The notes under the pieces were generated by a model. The model was not told where the DNA came from. It saw only the letters and a program-made list of their open reading frames with translations, and did no database searches. Both the position numbers and the translations under genes were made by a program. Shown piece by piece: positions 50,098 to 63,362 of a stretch of DNA of 64,000 nucleotides (its first letter is position 1; every line of letters starts with the position of its first letter). This DNA is from Casuarina equisetifolia (lineage: Eukaryota; Streptophyta; Magnoliopsida; Fagales; Casuarinaceae): positions 7,254,001-7,318,000 of the forward strand of contig CM052355.1 of NCBI GenBank assembly GCA_028551475.1, written 5' to 3'.

Positions 50098-50810
50098 ACA
50101 GGAGATTAAACATTTTATTCAAGGGCACAATAACTGTACAAATTCTCCCTTTTAAGTTTTAGCTAACTACAATCTTGCTCGGAATAATAATAACAATAAT
50201 TAGATCCTCGAACCAACCCCTATGCAGCAAGCCCAGGGGGTGGGGAGGTGGATAAAAAAAGCAGACATCAAAACTTGATGAATTAAGACACCTGGGAATG
50301 AATATTTAAAACGACAAAGGTAAAATACAATTGCTGACCAAGAAACCCAAAGCACGAAAAGAAGAGAAGAAAAGAAGGGATATAAACAACAGAGAATAGC
50401 TTAATCTCAGGCTAGGCGGCTCCAGAGTGGTGGGTGTGCCCAAACTTCTCCTAACTAGAAAATTGCTTCCGGAAATTTACAACTGTGAAACATATGAAAA
50501 TAAGAAACGGAATCAGCTCACCAGCATTTATTCAGGTTTGTAGAAAATTTGACATTCGTGGGTAAGAATATATCAATACCTCCAAAAAAAAAAAAACCGC
50601 AGAAAAGTTATATACAGAAAGAACCCTGCAACATCACCAACATAAGAGACACATGAAATGCATTCTCGAGTACAGAACACTGAAGTTGATGAATATCACA
50701 GTATGACAGTCATTACCTTTGCCAAACAAAAATGCATCCCTACAACTCAGGAGCAGAACAAAAACGTGAAGCCTGGGAATACTAGATAATATTCATCTGT
50801 TGTCACAATG

Positions 50811-53800
50811 CTATCGAAAAACAAGGCTTCCATTCTGCTGCATCCTTAAATTTTCGATCAATGACTGGTAGAATGATTTCAATGCCTTCATATCACTACC
50901 CTGCAGAAAGAAACATTTGCACTTAGCGCAAAAATTAGTTCCCTCATTACGGTAAGCTATATATCTACTATTTAACTATCCTGTACTAGGAGAAATTTAC
51001 TGCCCTGCAGAATCCATTTCAAGTCATTACTCTTCTCACAAAGGAAGGTTCAGTGCAGATACGCTGTACATTCTTGCTAGCCACCCTTAACCCATTTGAA
51101 TCTAAAACCAACGGAACATACTTCTCAATACCCAGAGGATAGGCTCAAATTCAGGCCAATGTTGGTTTTGGCTTGGTTCTACCTTCCTCCCACAACTGGA
51201 TAAAGATGGAACTTTCTTCTGGCTATTTCTCTTCCTAATTTTATTGTTCTTTAAGTAGACGCATGCAAAAACATACCGTACTGCATAGTACATGCCATAC
51301 CAATAGTGATGAATGTCACGTATCATGAGACCTTAGACTCAAATTACCGCTTTCCATTAATTACATGAACCAGAAAGGGGACGCTGGCCACCACGGTTGA
51401 CAAAATCATAACAATCTTTTACCCAAAGCATGTTCAAAATCATAATCCTAAGTCATGCTGGTCATTTACTATTCAGTACTGCAAATCAACAAGGATTCTA
51501 CAGCAATAAACAGAGCTTGGGGGGCCCTTAAGCTCAGCTTACCAATGACTTTCATTTTATTCATAAAAAGACCAAGCATAAAAGTAAAATTCTAATAACC
51601 ATATATAAGAACACCATTCAGAAGCCAATCACTAGACGGATTAGATTCTTATCAATTCATACCGAATATTTTTCCAGCTAGTAACGAAATGGTAGGCTTA
51701 GCAACATAAAAAGAAACAGATTCCAACATTTTTATTAGAAGGAATGGACATTTTAACATAACTAAAGCGGGACCACCAATTCTTGATTGCATAAGCTTGA
51801 GCTATTTTTAATACCTGCAACTTCTGACAGTATTGCTCAGCCAAGTCTTGAGGGCAATGTGCAGCTGGAAAGACTTTTGATGCAAAATAAATAAGAAATT
51901 CATCACCGAACTTTTCATACATGACCTTCTGAGCCAGCACAATCTCTCCAAACAAAACAAGCTGCCAAGTTAAAATAACAATTTATTATCAGGACAAAGC
52001 AATTATGAGATTAAACTAAGTTCTTTGACAAGTGCCAATTTTTGAACTAACCTCTGACTACTGATAACCATTAAATAAATATCTCTCTATTTATTTTCCT
52101 AACCAACATCAACCCCTGTCTTGCAAATTCACTATGTCCCAACTTCTAACATCAACTTTTAAAACAGAAAAATGTATTTAAATACAGAATAGACAATTTA
52201 AACGAGGATGCCAAAAGAACCAAGTAATGCAAGTTTGTCAGTACTTCTTTGATCATTGGTTACGGTAAACCTATGATACAATTACAGAGTTCAAAGTTTA
52301 ACTATCTTCATTCATTACATAGTCATATAATAATAGTTCCAACAAACAAAAATACAATAAAAATCTTATCACCTCAACCCCATAACACCCTGAACCGCTT
52401 CTACATACTGAAGGCTATTCATAAGAAGCAAGATGCCTCCTTGTAATGCCACTCCCTCCCCCTTTTTTCTACATGCAAGTGCAAGCTCTTTGTCTTGTAG
52501 CAAATCGTATTTATAAAAATTTTATGCGTACAACGCCAATTTTCTACATGGACTGACATCCCACTACAAGGGTCCTTTACTTTAAAACACGTGCAAATGT
52601 GAATCCAGAACTTCCTAAAATCACCTTCCTACTGAACCGATCAAATTGTTGGTCTTCCCACAACTTCCTTCGAGGACAGGTCAACATAGTAGCTAAAGGT
52701 TCCCAAAGTCAACGATTATTTTCATCAGATTTCTTTTCTGCCAGCCGATTTGTTCAACACCCCAAACAAAAACAAAGAATAAGCTAGAGCAGCCAACCAA
52801 AATCCTTCTCATCAGGCTGGAGTAAAAGGGTGTAGACTGATAATATGTAGATTGGGGTACACTCAAAATGACAAGAATCAGTAGCTATTTAGCTAGATTC
52901 TGTAATGAAAATTAGAAGTACTGCAGATCTTAACAAATCAAAATGACAGTTTGTTTGTTGCACATTAAACAGGAAATTTTTAAACCAAAAACAAAAATGA
53001 AAAATAGACTTACAGTATTTGCATCACGAAACTCGAAGGATTTATCAAGCAAGCTATACAAACAACAATTTGTTGCAAAGGCCTCAATTATAAATTTTTG
53101 GAAACCAGGGACCTGAAAATGATTCATCATTGAGTATGGCGAAGAGTCCCCAAAAAGAAAAATCTCTTCAATAAAACATTGTTCATGGGGGACCCCAGAA
53201 ATTACCTTTTCTTCGCCATAAGGCCTGGCACACCAATCTTTAATCAATGTAATAAATATCTGAACACATGCCTGAGTAACAAAGAAAAAAGAGTTCAATT
53301 TAGATCATTGCTATTCTTGTATGTTAGAAGCCCAAATATATAGTCAATTGAAGTGAAGAAAATGCAGACACAATGAAGATAAATACTTGCAAGTATCACG
53401 CACCTTTCTTACGAGAATATCCCTATGATTACAAGAAGTAGACAATAGCAACTGCATCATTGGATCCAAGAATCCCCTACTTTTGGGGGACAGAAAAACA
53501 GAAGATAGGTTATGGGTAGTTATTACATGAAGAAATGTATATAATGTCCGCTGAAGCTCCTGTAATTCACGGATTTCCTACAAGAAGAAACAACGGAGTC
53601 ATGACATTTGCATAATAATAGAAAAAATTTCATCATAATGAAGAGAGTACACACAGATGTAGAAACTTGGGATGCTGAAAGCTCAAATTGAACTTTCATT
53701 TTCACAGACATTGCAACCAAGCTTCATCTTGTAGATCTTAAGGGTATAAAAACAACTCACTAAGCTACCTAAATTAGAAAAAGACTTCATATGCTATCTG

Positions 53801-56800
53801 AAGCAGCTTAGGCATAAAAGCTGAATCTTAAAATCAATCGCATGAAATTCTTAGAATCCGTGGTTTATTTCTAAATCTAATGTTGTATACAAAAACTGAA
53901 AAGCTAATTTCATATTTTTCCTGGTCCCTTTTCATCTTTTTTTTTTCCTTTTCCTTTTTCATTCATGGGCACAAATAAGCCAGAAGAAATTAAGCAAAAC
54001 AAGAAAAGCAAAATCAGAAGGAATTTCACTAGGTACCATTAATATGGACATGTGATTTCACAACTCTATGACTTAAGAGAACAGGAATTTTCATTTTTTA
54101 AAAAAGAATAAGTAATCAATTTTCAGAGCAATATCAATAAAGTTTGAACATTTTCTCATGAAAAAGGAGAGTAACTGATATAGACCCTCCAATTTAACCA
54201 ATTTGAACATGCATTACTGTCTATGCAATTCTATTCAATTGGTAGCATGAAAGTTCTTTTCCATACAAAATTAAGTTCAAAGTTTAAACACTTTAGATCG
54301 TTCACCAACAAGCATACACAGTTTGACTCACGGCTCAAGGCTCTTCAATGTGACCAAAGTGAACACTGGAGGCCACATTCTCATATGTATAGAAGAGAGT
54401 TCATGAGCACATGCTGCAAAAGCATTTATCGACTGAAGAAGAGACACCAAAAAGATTTTCAATGAATTGGTCTTTCTATACCTCAGTATTGGTTCCAGGT
54501 CCAGAAGGAAATGCATCTCTTGGGATAACACTAAATATCCTCCCAGCAATAGCGGGAAATACTTCTTCCAAGATGTCACGGAACAATGTGTTGAACTTGC
54601 ATATAATTTGATTGAGCAATATGAGAAAACTAACCATCTCCTTTGGCTGCAAAAAATAAAATCTAGAATCAATACCCTGATGTCATTCAAAGCAATTAGT
54701 AAGGTTACACAGAAATTAATAATCTCCCAGAATCATAATTTAGACAAAACATTCCTTCCCATGTTGACCACCGCTACTAAGACAAAACAGAAATTCTTCC
54801 TTCGAGTAGAAAAGAGAAGAGAGGCAGAGACAAAGGGGAAAAAGAAATAAAGACATGGATGAAGCCAATCTGATTCAATTAAGATATATATCCTTAACGT
54901 TTAAGGATTATTGGGTTGGAACAAAATAACCTTTTGTTCACTTCCTTTTCTCTCATACAAGAGAGATTCTATAAACACTTTTATGAGGCTGTAGATCATA
55001 ACTTGTAAATGCATAATAGTAAGATACCAAATACAGAAAGATTAATGCTTCTTCTTGGATCATTTTCATATGTAAAACAGGAAAGTGGAGTTTGCACCTA
55101 AGCATCCAAGGAAAACAACCAATTGGAACTTTGGAATTACAAAATCATTCAGTCTTCTATAAGTAAGGAAAAATTATTTGAATTAATGTGCTGCAACTCT
55201 TAAAGTAATTCTAGAAGCAGGTGGACTGGCATATCATGCAGGAGACAACCAAAAAAATGAAAAATGAAAAATGAAAATGTAAGCAAGCATCAAAGGAGAG
55301 GGATGTCAAACTGTTCAAAGAAGAAAACCACCACCCTTTCATACCAGGTACAGGGATGGCATGAATCTCATTACCCACTACAGATTAACTGATCAAACAA
55401 TATTCCATGTCATACCATATAGCATCTATGCTATCTACTTAAGGAACTACTGAAACCCATCAAAAACCCGCGACAGGATGCAGCACTGCGAAGCTCCCAT
55501 GTTTGACATTACAACTCGAGATTTCAAGTTAAGTTGTTTCTTGACCACACTCCAACAGTTAAGTACTACTAGCATCAAATAGAGTCAGGGCAGAGCAGTT
55601 TACCACCCTCTCTGCATCTCATTGGCATCCCCTAGTAACATTACCACTAGTTATGCAAAGGAGCATGCTTTGAATGTATCCAAGGCCACAAATGCTCAAA
55701 ACAACAATAACTGAATTAAGATATAGAAATTAAATTAAATCAACCAACCCAATTACTACTATGATTTACCTCACTTTCTGCAAGCAATTGCTCCAATGCC
55801 TTAGGAAGGTAAGGGAATACAGATGCTCCTAAAGTCTCCACCATGCGATGTATAAATGACGTGACCTGAATGTGATATACTAGCATTAGGTAACAGGTGC
55901 AGTTGATAAAATATGCACTTCCGTGGACCCATATCAAAACCTTACCTTACTCCTCAAAGGCTCTACCTTGGGAAAAACGAGAAGAACTTGGAGAAGAACA
56001 TCCAGTGTCTGAATCACAAAATAAACAAAAAAAAAAAAATTGAAATTAAAAATTAAAATTAGCATACAGAAAATGAAGAATGACAGTAAGGCCCTCCATT
56101 CATTTTTGCAGCAATGATTCTACTCCCTTCATAACACAGATTATCAATATCAAGTCAAGTAGGAACCATGGTAAAAGGTCTCCAGTTGAGCAACGTCATA
56201 CTTCAGTCTTTTGATATATTACCCACACATAAATGAATAAAATGACATACTAATGGTTTTCATTAATGATAAACCATTAGTTAATCATTATTAGATATCA
56301 ATAATATTGTTGGTGGAAAAAAGAGATAGAAACAGCAGTCTCTGATTGTGATATGTCCTCATGAACCTGTCTTACAGCCAGGAGTGTTTATCAAAAATGT
56401 AATGAAGAATGATGCTAAAAGCTAATGATAAGGATTCATAAAATCCTTCCTCCACAAATCAACATAAGAAAGATACTAACCTGCTTGAACATTAGACCAA
56501 TTGCAGGGCGACTAGCAGTTACAAGGCGCTCACTGAATCCCTGGAATACAAATAGCGATATTGATGATTATTGCACACATGCTACATTAGATCCAAGTGA
56601 AGAAGTTAAAAACACTCTGTCTTCCCAATTTATTTCTGTGGAAAACAAAAAGAGAGGGAAAAAAGAAATTGAATATAAAACTTGATATAACTGTTAAAAG
56701 CCGCTGGCCAATTCAAACAATTCAACTCATAACATTTATTAAATCAAAACAAAGTGAGTATGCTCTTTTTGGAGCAAGTTGTATTAGTAAATCAGAAGGG

Positions 56801-59357
56801 GCTTTATTAAACTATTTATAGCATAACACAGGAAAGGAATTTTACCTATATATGCACACACGTTTATGTATATACCAATAAGGGATAATGAAAAAGTATC
56901 AAGTAACAAAGGATGGAAAAGAACCTTGCTGAGAGAACTAATTGCCATGACTATTTGCTGTATAACAGCAATCTTTGCCGAAGTCTCTTCTGGAGACAAT
57001 AATTTTGCATTCCTAAGCAGTGCGTCAACCTGCACTTGAGAATGATCTTGTTAAAAGCAAAGTAATTGTGGAGCAGGGGAGGGGAGGAAGCCCTAAGAAA
57101 TGAAAGACTCCATTAGAAGAACTTAAATCACAACCTGTTGACAGAGAGGAGTGAGCAATGCAGAGAGGTAATCAGATTGCTTTTCCAGGGGTACATCTTC
57201 CATCCCAATCAATAATCCAATAGCCTGTAAAGGGTTGGCGCACAAATTAGATAAACAAACCAACCACAACCTCTAAAACGTATAGTACTTTATACAAATG
57301 CCCAAGCTAGAGAAGGAACATGCGGGAGAATAATGAATACCTCAAAAATATGACTACCATCTTCAGATCCCGGGAGACCTTTTGAGGCATAATCCATAAT
57401 TGTAAATCGAGCAACTGTATCTTGCAGGCTCTGAAAATTCACCAAAAATAAAATAAAGTGACAAAAAATGAGAGGAGATGGAAGCATATAGGGAAAGACT
57501 AAGGGCTAAACTAATCAAACCAAATGGAGGGACAAAGAAATAGAGCGTGGATTAATATGTAGCAAAACAATCATGTACATAATATGCACCAAAATAAAAT
57601 GAGGTAGAAAAGAAACAAATGAATCTTATTACCTGCAAAATTGTCTCTATAAAGGGCACAAGCTTCACTTTAAGCAATTTTACAACCCTCATGAACAGAT
57701 AACTCGCCCTTTGGCTGACATTGAAGTTTGGATGGTGTATTCCTCTTTCATCAAGAAAGGCAGCTAAAACAATAGGGATATATTGGGTATTTTCCTGAAC
57801 GAACTTCACATATCTTGTTACTGTCTCTAGATACACAAGGGCAACTAGCCTATTAGAATGGCAAGGAAACCTAGCCGTCAAAAGCATTGGCACCAACTTG
57901 CCCAAAAGTCCATTCCCAGTACGCATCGACTCATCACTTATTGACTCCCCTAGTGCATAGAAAACAGAAAGTGCAGCTTCCACGTCTTCAACATTCCTAT
58001 CAGGTGAAGATGCAACAGCACTAGCCAACGCATTTCTGATAAACATCTGAGTAACATCAGGAGCTACACGATTCACATTACGAAGCAGTACAAATAAATC
58101 CTTCCTGAACTCCACCATCCTATCTTCCTCCTCCCTCCCAATCTTATCCAATATATCAAGATTATTACGGTATGTAGGATCATAACGAATCTGTGTCAGT
58201 ATTACTTCTAGTATTTGACCAACGTGAACAAGCTGCTTCTCACTTAGAGGAGAGAGGTTTTTCATTGTGCCAACATAACCCGAGAGGAATTGCACCACAC
58301 TAAATGCTGCATCAACCTCACAGTTCTGCATTACATAAAAAACTGAAGGCAAAACCTCATTTAAAAGCCCCATGGAAACACCCTTTGCATCCTCTGAACT
58401 TAACCGTTTAAAGCATTCCAGTACCTCCGCTGCATAGCCACTGAGAAGTGAAGCTATGCTGGAAACCAACTCAGAATCGCAATCTTCAGCAACCAACCCA
58501 AAAACCCGACTTATATGAAGACTCTTCAACAATGACAATTTGGATTGCGGATCCATCCGCTTAGAAACCACTGCCAACAAACATGCAGCAGCAGCACCAC
58601 GTAGTTGTTCAGACAGCCCACCAGTCAAGATCAAGTCAAACAAAAGTGGGATAAAAGCATCATTTGCAATCAAACCAATATCAATCCATGAAGTATACCT
58701 CTTCATCGTCTCTAACACGCTTGTGCAGATTTCCTGATCAGAATTTCTATACAGGGACAAAATGTTGTACCACGCCCTCACTATCTGAGCCACACATTGC
58801 TGCCTTATTGCGTCCTTAATCCGCGCAGCGACTTCCAACTCCTCCGGCGTTCGTGGGTAATCCAAGCTAATCAATTCATCATCCAGCGCATTTAAAATCC
58901 GACAAAACATATCTATCACCACCACCCCTTTGCGGAGATGAGGCAAAAAATCAACAAACACGGAGGGCCAAATTAACGGGAACTCAAAATAAATAAAAGT
59001 AACCAAAACCTGAGCAAGCTTGTTCTTTATAAATGCAGGAGCCTCTAAAACCCTAGCAACATTGTTATCATCGACAGCTTCCAAACACGCTATCGAAAAC
59101 ACTGATTTTCTAATGAAAAACTTCTCATCCGGACCGATGGATGCGTAGCGGACCCTAATAACCTCGTGAAGAGTCTGTAAGCACCAAAATTGGACCTGAA
59201 CCAGGCCTGAAAAACACAATTTATCGATACAAATACTACAGACAGAAGGTTTCTCCTTTATTTCGTCACAATAATCCTTGGCTTTCTGTTTCAATACGTC
59301 GTCAATAGAACCCGATTCATCGAACAAAATAAGTATCGCCCTCTCAAAATCATCCAT
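50811..59357 (-). CDS. PSD: Exportin-T, PAUSED-type tRNA export receptor
   Basis: Thirteen exons on the minus strand: 59357-57633, 57430-57341, 57224-57135, 57029-56925, 56540-56481, 56008-55946, 55865-55770, 54646-54482, 53577-53404, 53271-53206, 53112-53014, 51961-51815, 50900-50811. Every exon is a multiple of three, all junctions are GT-AG, and the product is 989 aa, about the length of Arabidopsis PAUSED. It is an importin-beta-family HEAT-repeat protein that carries mature tRNA out of the nucleus with RanGTP. Family segments seen include the N-terminal Ran-binding region, LNALDDELISLDYPRTPEEL, VSKRMDPQSKL, NEVLPSVFYVMQ, TSFIHRMVETLG, PYLPKALEQLLAESE and QDLAEQYCQKLQ. The first exon carries over half the protein. 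I see no breaks. Confidence 0.97.
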
Positions 59358-61162
59358 TCTCCTAAAACCCCCGAAAACCCCAAACCCCAGTAGGTTCTCG
59401 TTTACCTCCGCGGCCCTTCTTGCTTAATGAAAATTGACAAGTTTCAGCTTCTGGGTTTTTCCCACAATGTTCCCGGGGTTTTATGATTGAGACGGAGAAC
59501 GAACAACGCCAGGGGGATCAAGAGATTTCGTGAGAGCTTACCTCAATTTGGTCAGATCAATTGAGAGATCTTTATAGTGTGTGTGTGTGCTGTGTATTAG
59601 GACTAGGGTTTTTCTTCCTTGGCCCAAGTTGTCTCCACTTGGTTTTCCGTGCTGGAGAGCAGACACTAGGGTTTGAGCCCGGGGAGACTGGGTTTATATT
59701 TATAGTTTTAGATTTCCAAGGAATATTGGGAACAAGGGACGGCCAATGGAGGACTGGTGGAGAAAATTCGAAAGATTTTTGCTCTTTTGGAATCTCAATT
59801 TGGGTCAAGTCATAAATCAGACATGCTTATTGCGTACAGTTTTTATGTCACAAACTAAGTAAAATAAATATCAGAGTGCTGCTGAATCTGCTCATCATGC
59901 ATATGAGTGAATTCGTCCGGAAGACCGACATTGACGCCGATTCGTCAGTAAATATGTTTTGCGTGGAGGGTATTCTGGGAGACAGAATTGTGAAACCAGC
60001 CCAGCCCAGCCCAGCCCAGCCCAACAAATATTAAACTGTATGGGCTTGATGGATGCAAAGCTTGTTCCTACTTTTCCCTTACTTTATTCTATTTTGTTTC
60101 CAATTGGAAAACAATTCTTCATTATAATTGTACATGCATCTCATTTGCATGTATTATCATCCCTGTGATTGGGCAAGTCAAAAACAAAACAATTTTGTTT
60201 TGAGGAAAAAGATGTTGGAGCAATCAGTAGAAAACGCTCCGTAATTACGCACGCCTATTAATTGAAGTTTCTTAATTGAGGTTCCGACAGACCTTCCCTG
60301 TCAAGGTTTGTCTCTGATACAAAACCAGTAGCTCGCCGATCAAGTTAAGAACTTGTCGTAATTTATCATAGTATGCAACTAAATATTCAATCAAAGTTGT
60401 TGACTCGTCCTTTCCTTATCTGATGGCATATTATTCCCTAAGATCCACTTAAATGACCAATTTCTTTCATTAAAAATTTTGCATCAAACACTTAATGTCG
60501 CCCCGTCTCAACCGTTGTTGGTCTCTTGAACGCCAACGGACTCATGGTGTTGGGATTTAACTTTATTGTAGAAGAGGAGCTAAAATAATTGAAGCCGCCG
60601 CCCTCCTCAAGTTGTCCAACTTACTGGGCACTGACTAGGGCCACGATAAGGCCTCCTGCACCCAGAACAAGACGGTCTTTATTGGATTTTCAATAACATC
60701 CCGATATTGATGTAAAGCTTACTTCGTCTATCTATGTTTTGTTAATTCTGTTCTTGGTCTGGGAACTCAAGAAAGAACCTAACAATTGAATTCTCCTCTT
60801 CCTACCCAAAAAGTATATCAGGCAATTCATATCCAGGTAATTTAACATCTAATCAGAGTTACACAGGCCATTTCTACTTTCTTCACTAAAGTCGAACAAA
60901 GGGTACGACACGAGATCTCCAACTAGATACATTCCTTTAAAAAGCCGAGTATAAGCAAAGCCAAACTCAAAAGTTAAGTGCAGCAGAGTTGATCATTGAA
61001 AGTTCTGAAGAAATTATTCGGCACCATTTTGAACACAGTTAGCGACACAAGTTAGTAACAGAACAATACAGCTTTTCTGTACAAATATAGGTGACATATA
61101 TATACAGGAATATCTAATTGTTACTAAAAACATATATAGAAATGAAAAGAATCAACCAGGGA
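59358..61162. other. Exportin-T 5' region and intergenic DNA before RSH1
   Basis: The first 200 bases are the exportin-T leader. A GT donor (TTGAG, then GTAAGC) at about 59541 and an acceptor (TTTTAG, then GAGAATGG) just before the ATG suggest a 5'-UTR intron of about 170 bp. A (CCCAG)n tract lies at 59998-60023. The rest to 61162 holds no recognisable gene; its right part is probably the RSH1 3' UTR. Confidence 0.5.
59998..60023. repeat. (CCCAG)n short tandem repeat
   Basis: Five consecutive copies of a pentamer within ACCAGCCCAGCCCAG and onwards. Confidence 0.9.
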
Positions 61163-63362
61163 TCAACTTCTCCACCCAACCATACTGCTAGCAGCAGGTT
61201 CAGTGCTGGACACAGTCACCCCGCGGTTATACATACGCTGTATCTCTTCCCTGTATTCCCTCAAAGACTTGTAGGGTATGGCTGGAGTTAGCTCCACCAA
61301 ATCCCCCATCTTCAACTTGCATGTGGGATCACTCACCGGCTGATGGTTTAACCTTGGCCTTAATTCTTCCTTCAGGGGGAAACCATAAAGGGCCCTTCTT
61401 GAGCTTCCCCGACCAGCCCTTTCCAACAAATCCATTATGGTCGAGTTAGCAGGAAACTCCTGAACTGACATCTGCAAACATTTGAAACAAGATATGAAAA
61501 CAAGGTCTTTTCACTCAAACCTAATCCAGAATGCATGATGGACTTCTAATTGTTACAACAATCACTAGGTATGGATTGCACCAGGTCGCATGGAACAATC
61601 ATGGCCACCTAAAACCAAGGACCAAGAGGGCAATTTGCATCAGACTAGTATTAACCAAAACCGGATCTAGTTACAAGTGAATTGTTCATATAATACAATA
61701 TCTTGTCATTCATATTGATGGTTTGTTATTAACGTAGTTTCTACACAACCCACAAAAGAAAAAGAGAAAATACTGAAGGGTGCAAGCTCAGACACAAACC
61801 TTCTCATTCTCAACCATTATCACAAAGACAGGCCCATCCGGGCCACAGTGTGGCCTATATGAGTAGGGGCAATCATCAGAATGAGTCGGGAATTTGCATG
61901 ATGGCCTTATTGAGTCACCATAGGCAATTGATGACCGGTCTTTACTCATTGTCTCACACTGCCAGGTCACAACCCATCGAGCCCACTCAACCACCTGAAG
62001 CACAAATGTAGAGTATTTACAGTCACCTTCCTTATATCTCCAGTGAGCTGCAAATCCAAACTCAGCCTGCAAATGCATCTCCTTTGTCCGAATTTGAACT
62101 TCAAGGGGGACCATGCCCTCACCCATGACTACTGTGTGCAGTGATTGATACCTTTAATTACAAAAATAGAACAGTTAAGAAGGAAAATATTCAGTCTATA
62201 CAAAATCACAATCACAGTTATGATATCACAGACCCATTGAACTTGGGATGACTTATGTAGTCCTTGAGCTTTCCAGGTACTTCAGACCATAACTGGTGAA
62301 CAACTCCCAATGCTTTATAACAGTCTTCCTCATTGTCCACTATCACGCGTAACCCATGAATGTCATGGATTTCATCCATGGTTAGCTTCTTTCTGCCCAG
62401 GAAAGAACACTATCAGCTAACAACATAGAATCTGAATTCAACAAACCCAAAGAAAACAGCGTAATTGACGGAATAATATGACAAATAATTTTTAATCAAG
62501 TATTTTTCAAATAAAGTTAGACCATGTAGTAATTTAAGGAGTTCAAAGGCCATCACTCTCTTTACTTGCATCAAAAATGTGTAACCAAATGAAGGCCAAG
62601 TTCACGTACCATGAACACAACTATGAAGTTGCTTTAGTTTAGACTGCATAAGGGGTCAAAACTTCAGGCAAAAGCGACACATATATTATAGTCTCATACC
62701 AGCCTTGTTGCACACTGATCTATCACTGCTTTTTTAATTAATAAATTCTTTAGACAAATATCCAAACATAAACGGTTAACTCCTCATGTCAGCTTTTCTA
62801 TTAACTGCAATACATGCTTGGATAACCTTCTCCGGAAACTAAAGATATATCTGTGTAGTTATGGGTATTTAGAGAGGGGGAGAGAGAGAGAGAGGTCATA
62901 CTTCAACATTTTGCAGTAAATGCTATACAAGCTCTTATGTCTCCCAGACAACACATGGTAAGAAATAGCTTCACCCTTAAGAGCTCGTTCTAATTTCTCT
63001 ATAGCAGAAGTGATCATCGCCTCATCAAATGAGTCAACAAGCTTAGAGGAAAGTTCTCTGTGCTGTTCTGGGTAGAGATGTTTAAAACACAGATTTTCTA
63101 GCTGCTCCTTCCAGGTAGAGATTCCCAATCGATTGGCCAAGGGCACAAAGATCTCCAAGGTCTCCTTTGCAAACCTTTGTTGCTTCACTAGAGGCAATGC
63201 ATCTAGCGTCATCATATTATGCAACCGGTCTGCCAATTTAATCAGGACAGCCCTAGCATCAGCCATGGCAAGGAACATCGTATGCAAGCGATCAGCCTCA
63301 ACAGTTTTACTTGCTGTATTGTTGTCCCGTGCAAGCTTACTCAAGTGACTTAGTTTTGACAC
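61163..63362 (-). CDS. RSH1: RSH1, RelA/SpoT homolog, C-terminal part
   Basis: Four terminal exons on the minus strand: 63362-62902, 62392-62234, 62151-61800, 61471-61163. They join in frame to 426 residues plus stop; earlier exons (transit peptide, first half of the HD hydrolase domain) are right of the window. Plastid RSH proteins make and degrade ppGpp. Seen in order: the end of the HD domain ([24 protein letters not shown]), the synthetase domain ([50 protein letters not shown]), then a TGS-like ubiquitin fold after [10 protein letters not shown], ending MVGW-RS. The ending and TGS region match RSH1 rather than the shorter RSH2/3. Several exons split codons and still join cleanly. Confidence 0.93.

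Larger units (their letters stand above)
46496..50810. other. Intergenic DNA between kinase and exportin-T
   Basis: No secure gene. A 159-codon plus-strand frame at 48226-48705 contains a poly-A-encoded lysine run and matches no family I know. A duplicated segment of about 107 bp lies at 49576-49816 and a (TA)n tract at about 50073-50097. The last few hundred bases are probably the exportin-T 3' UTR. Confidence 0.5.
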
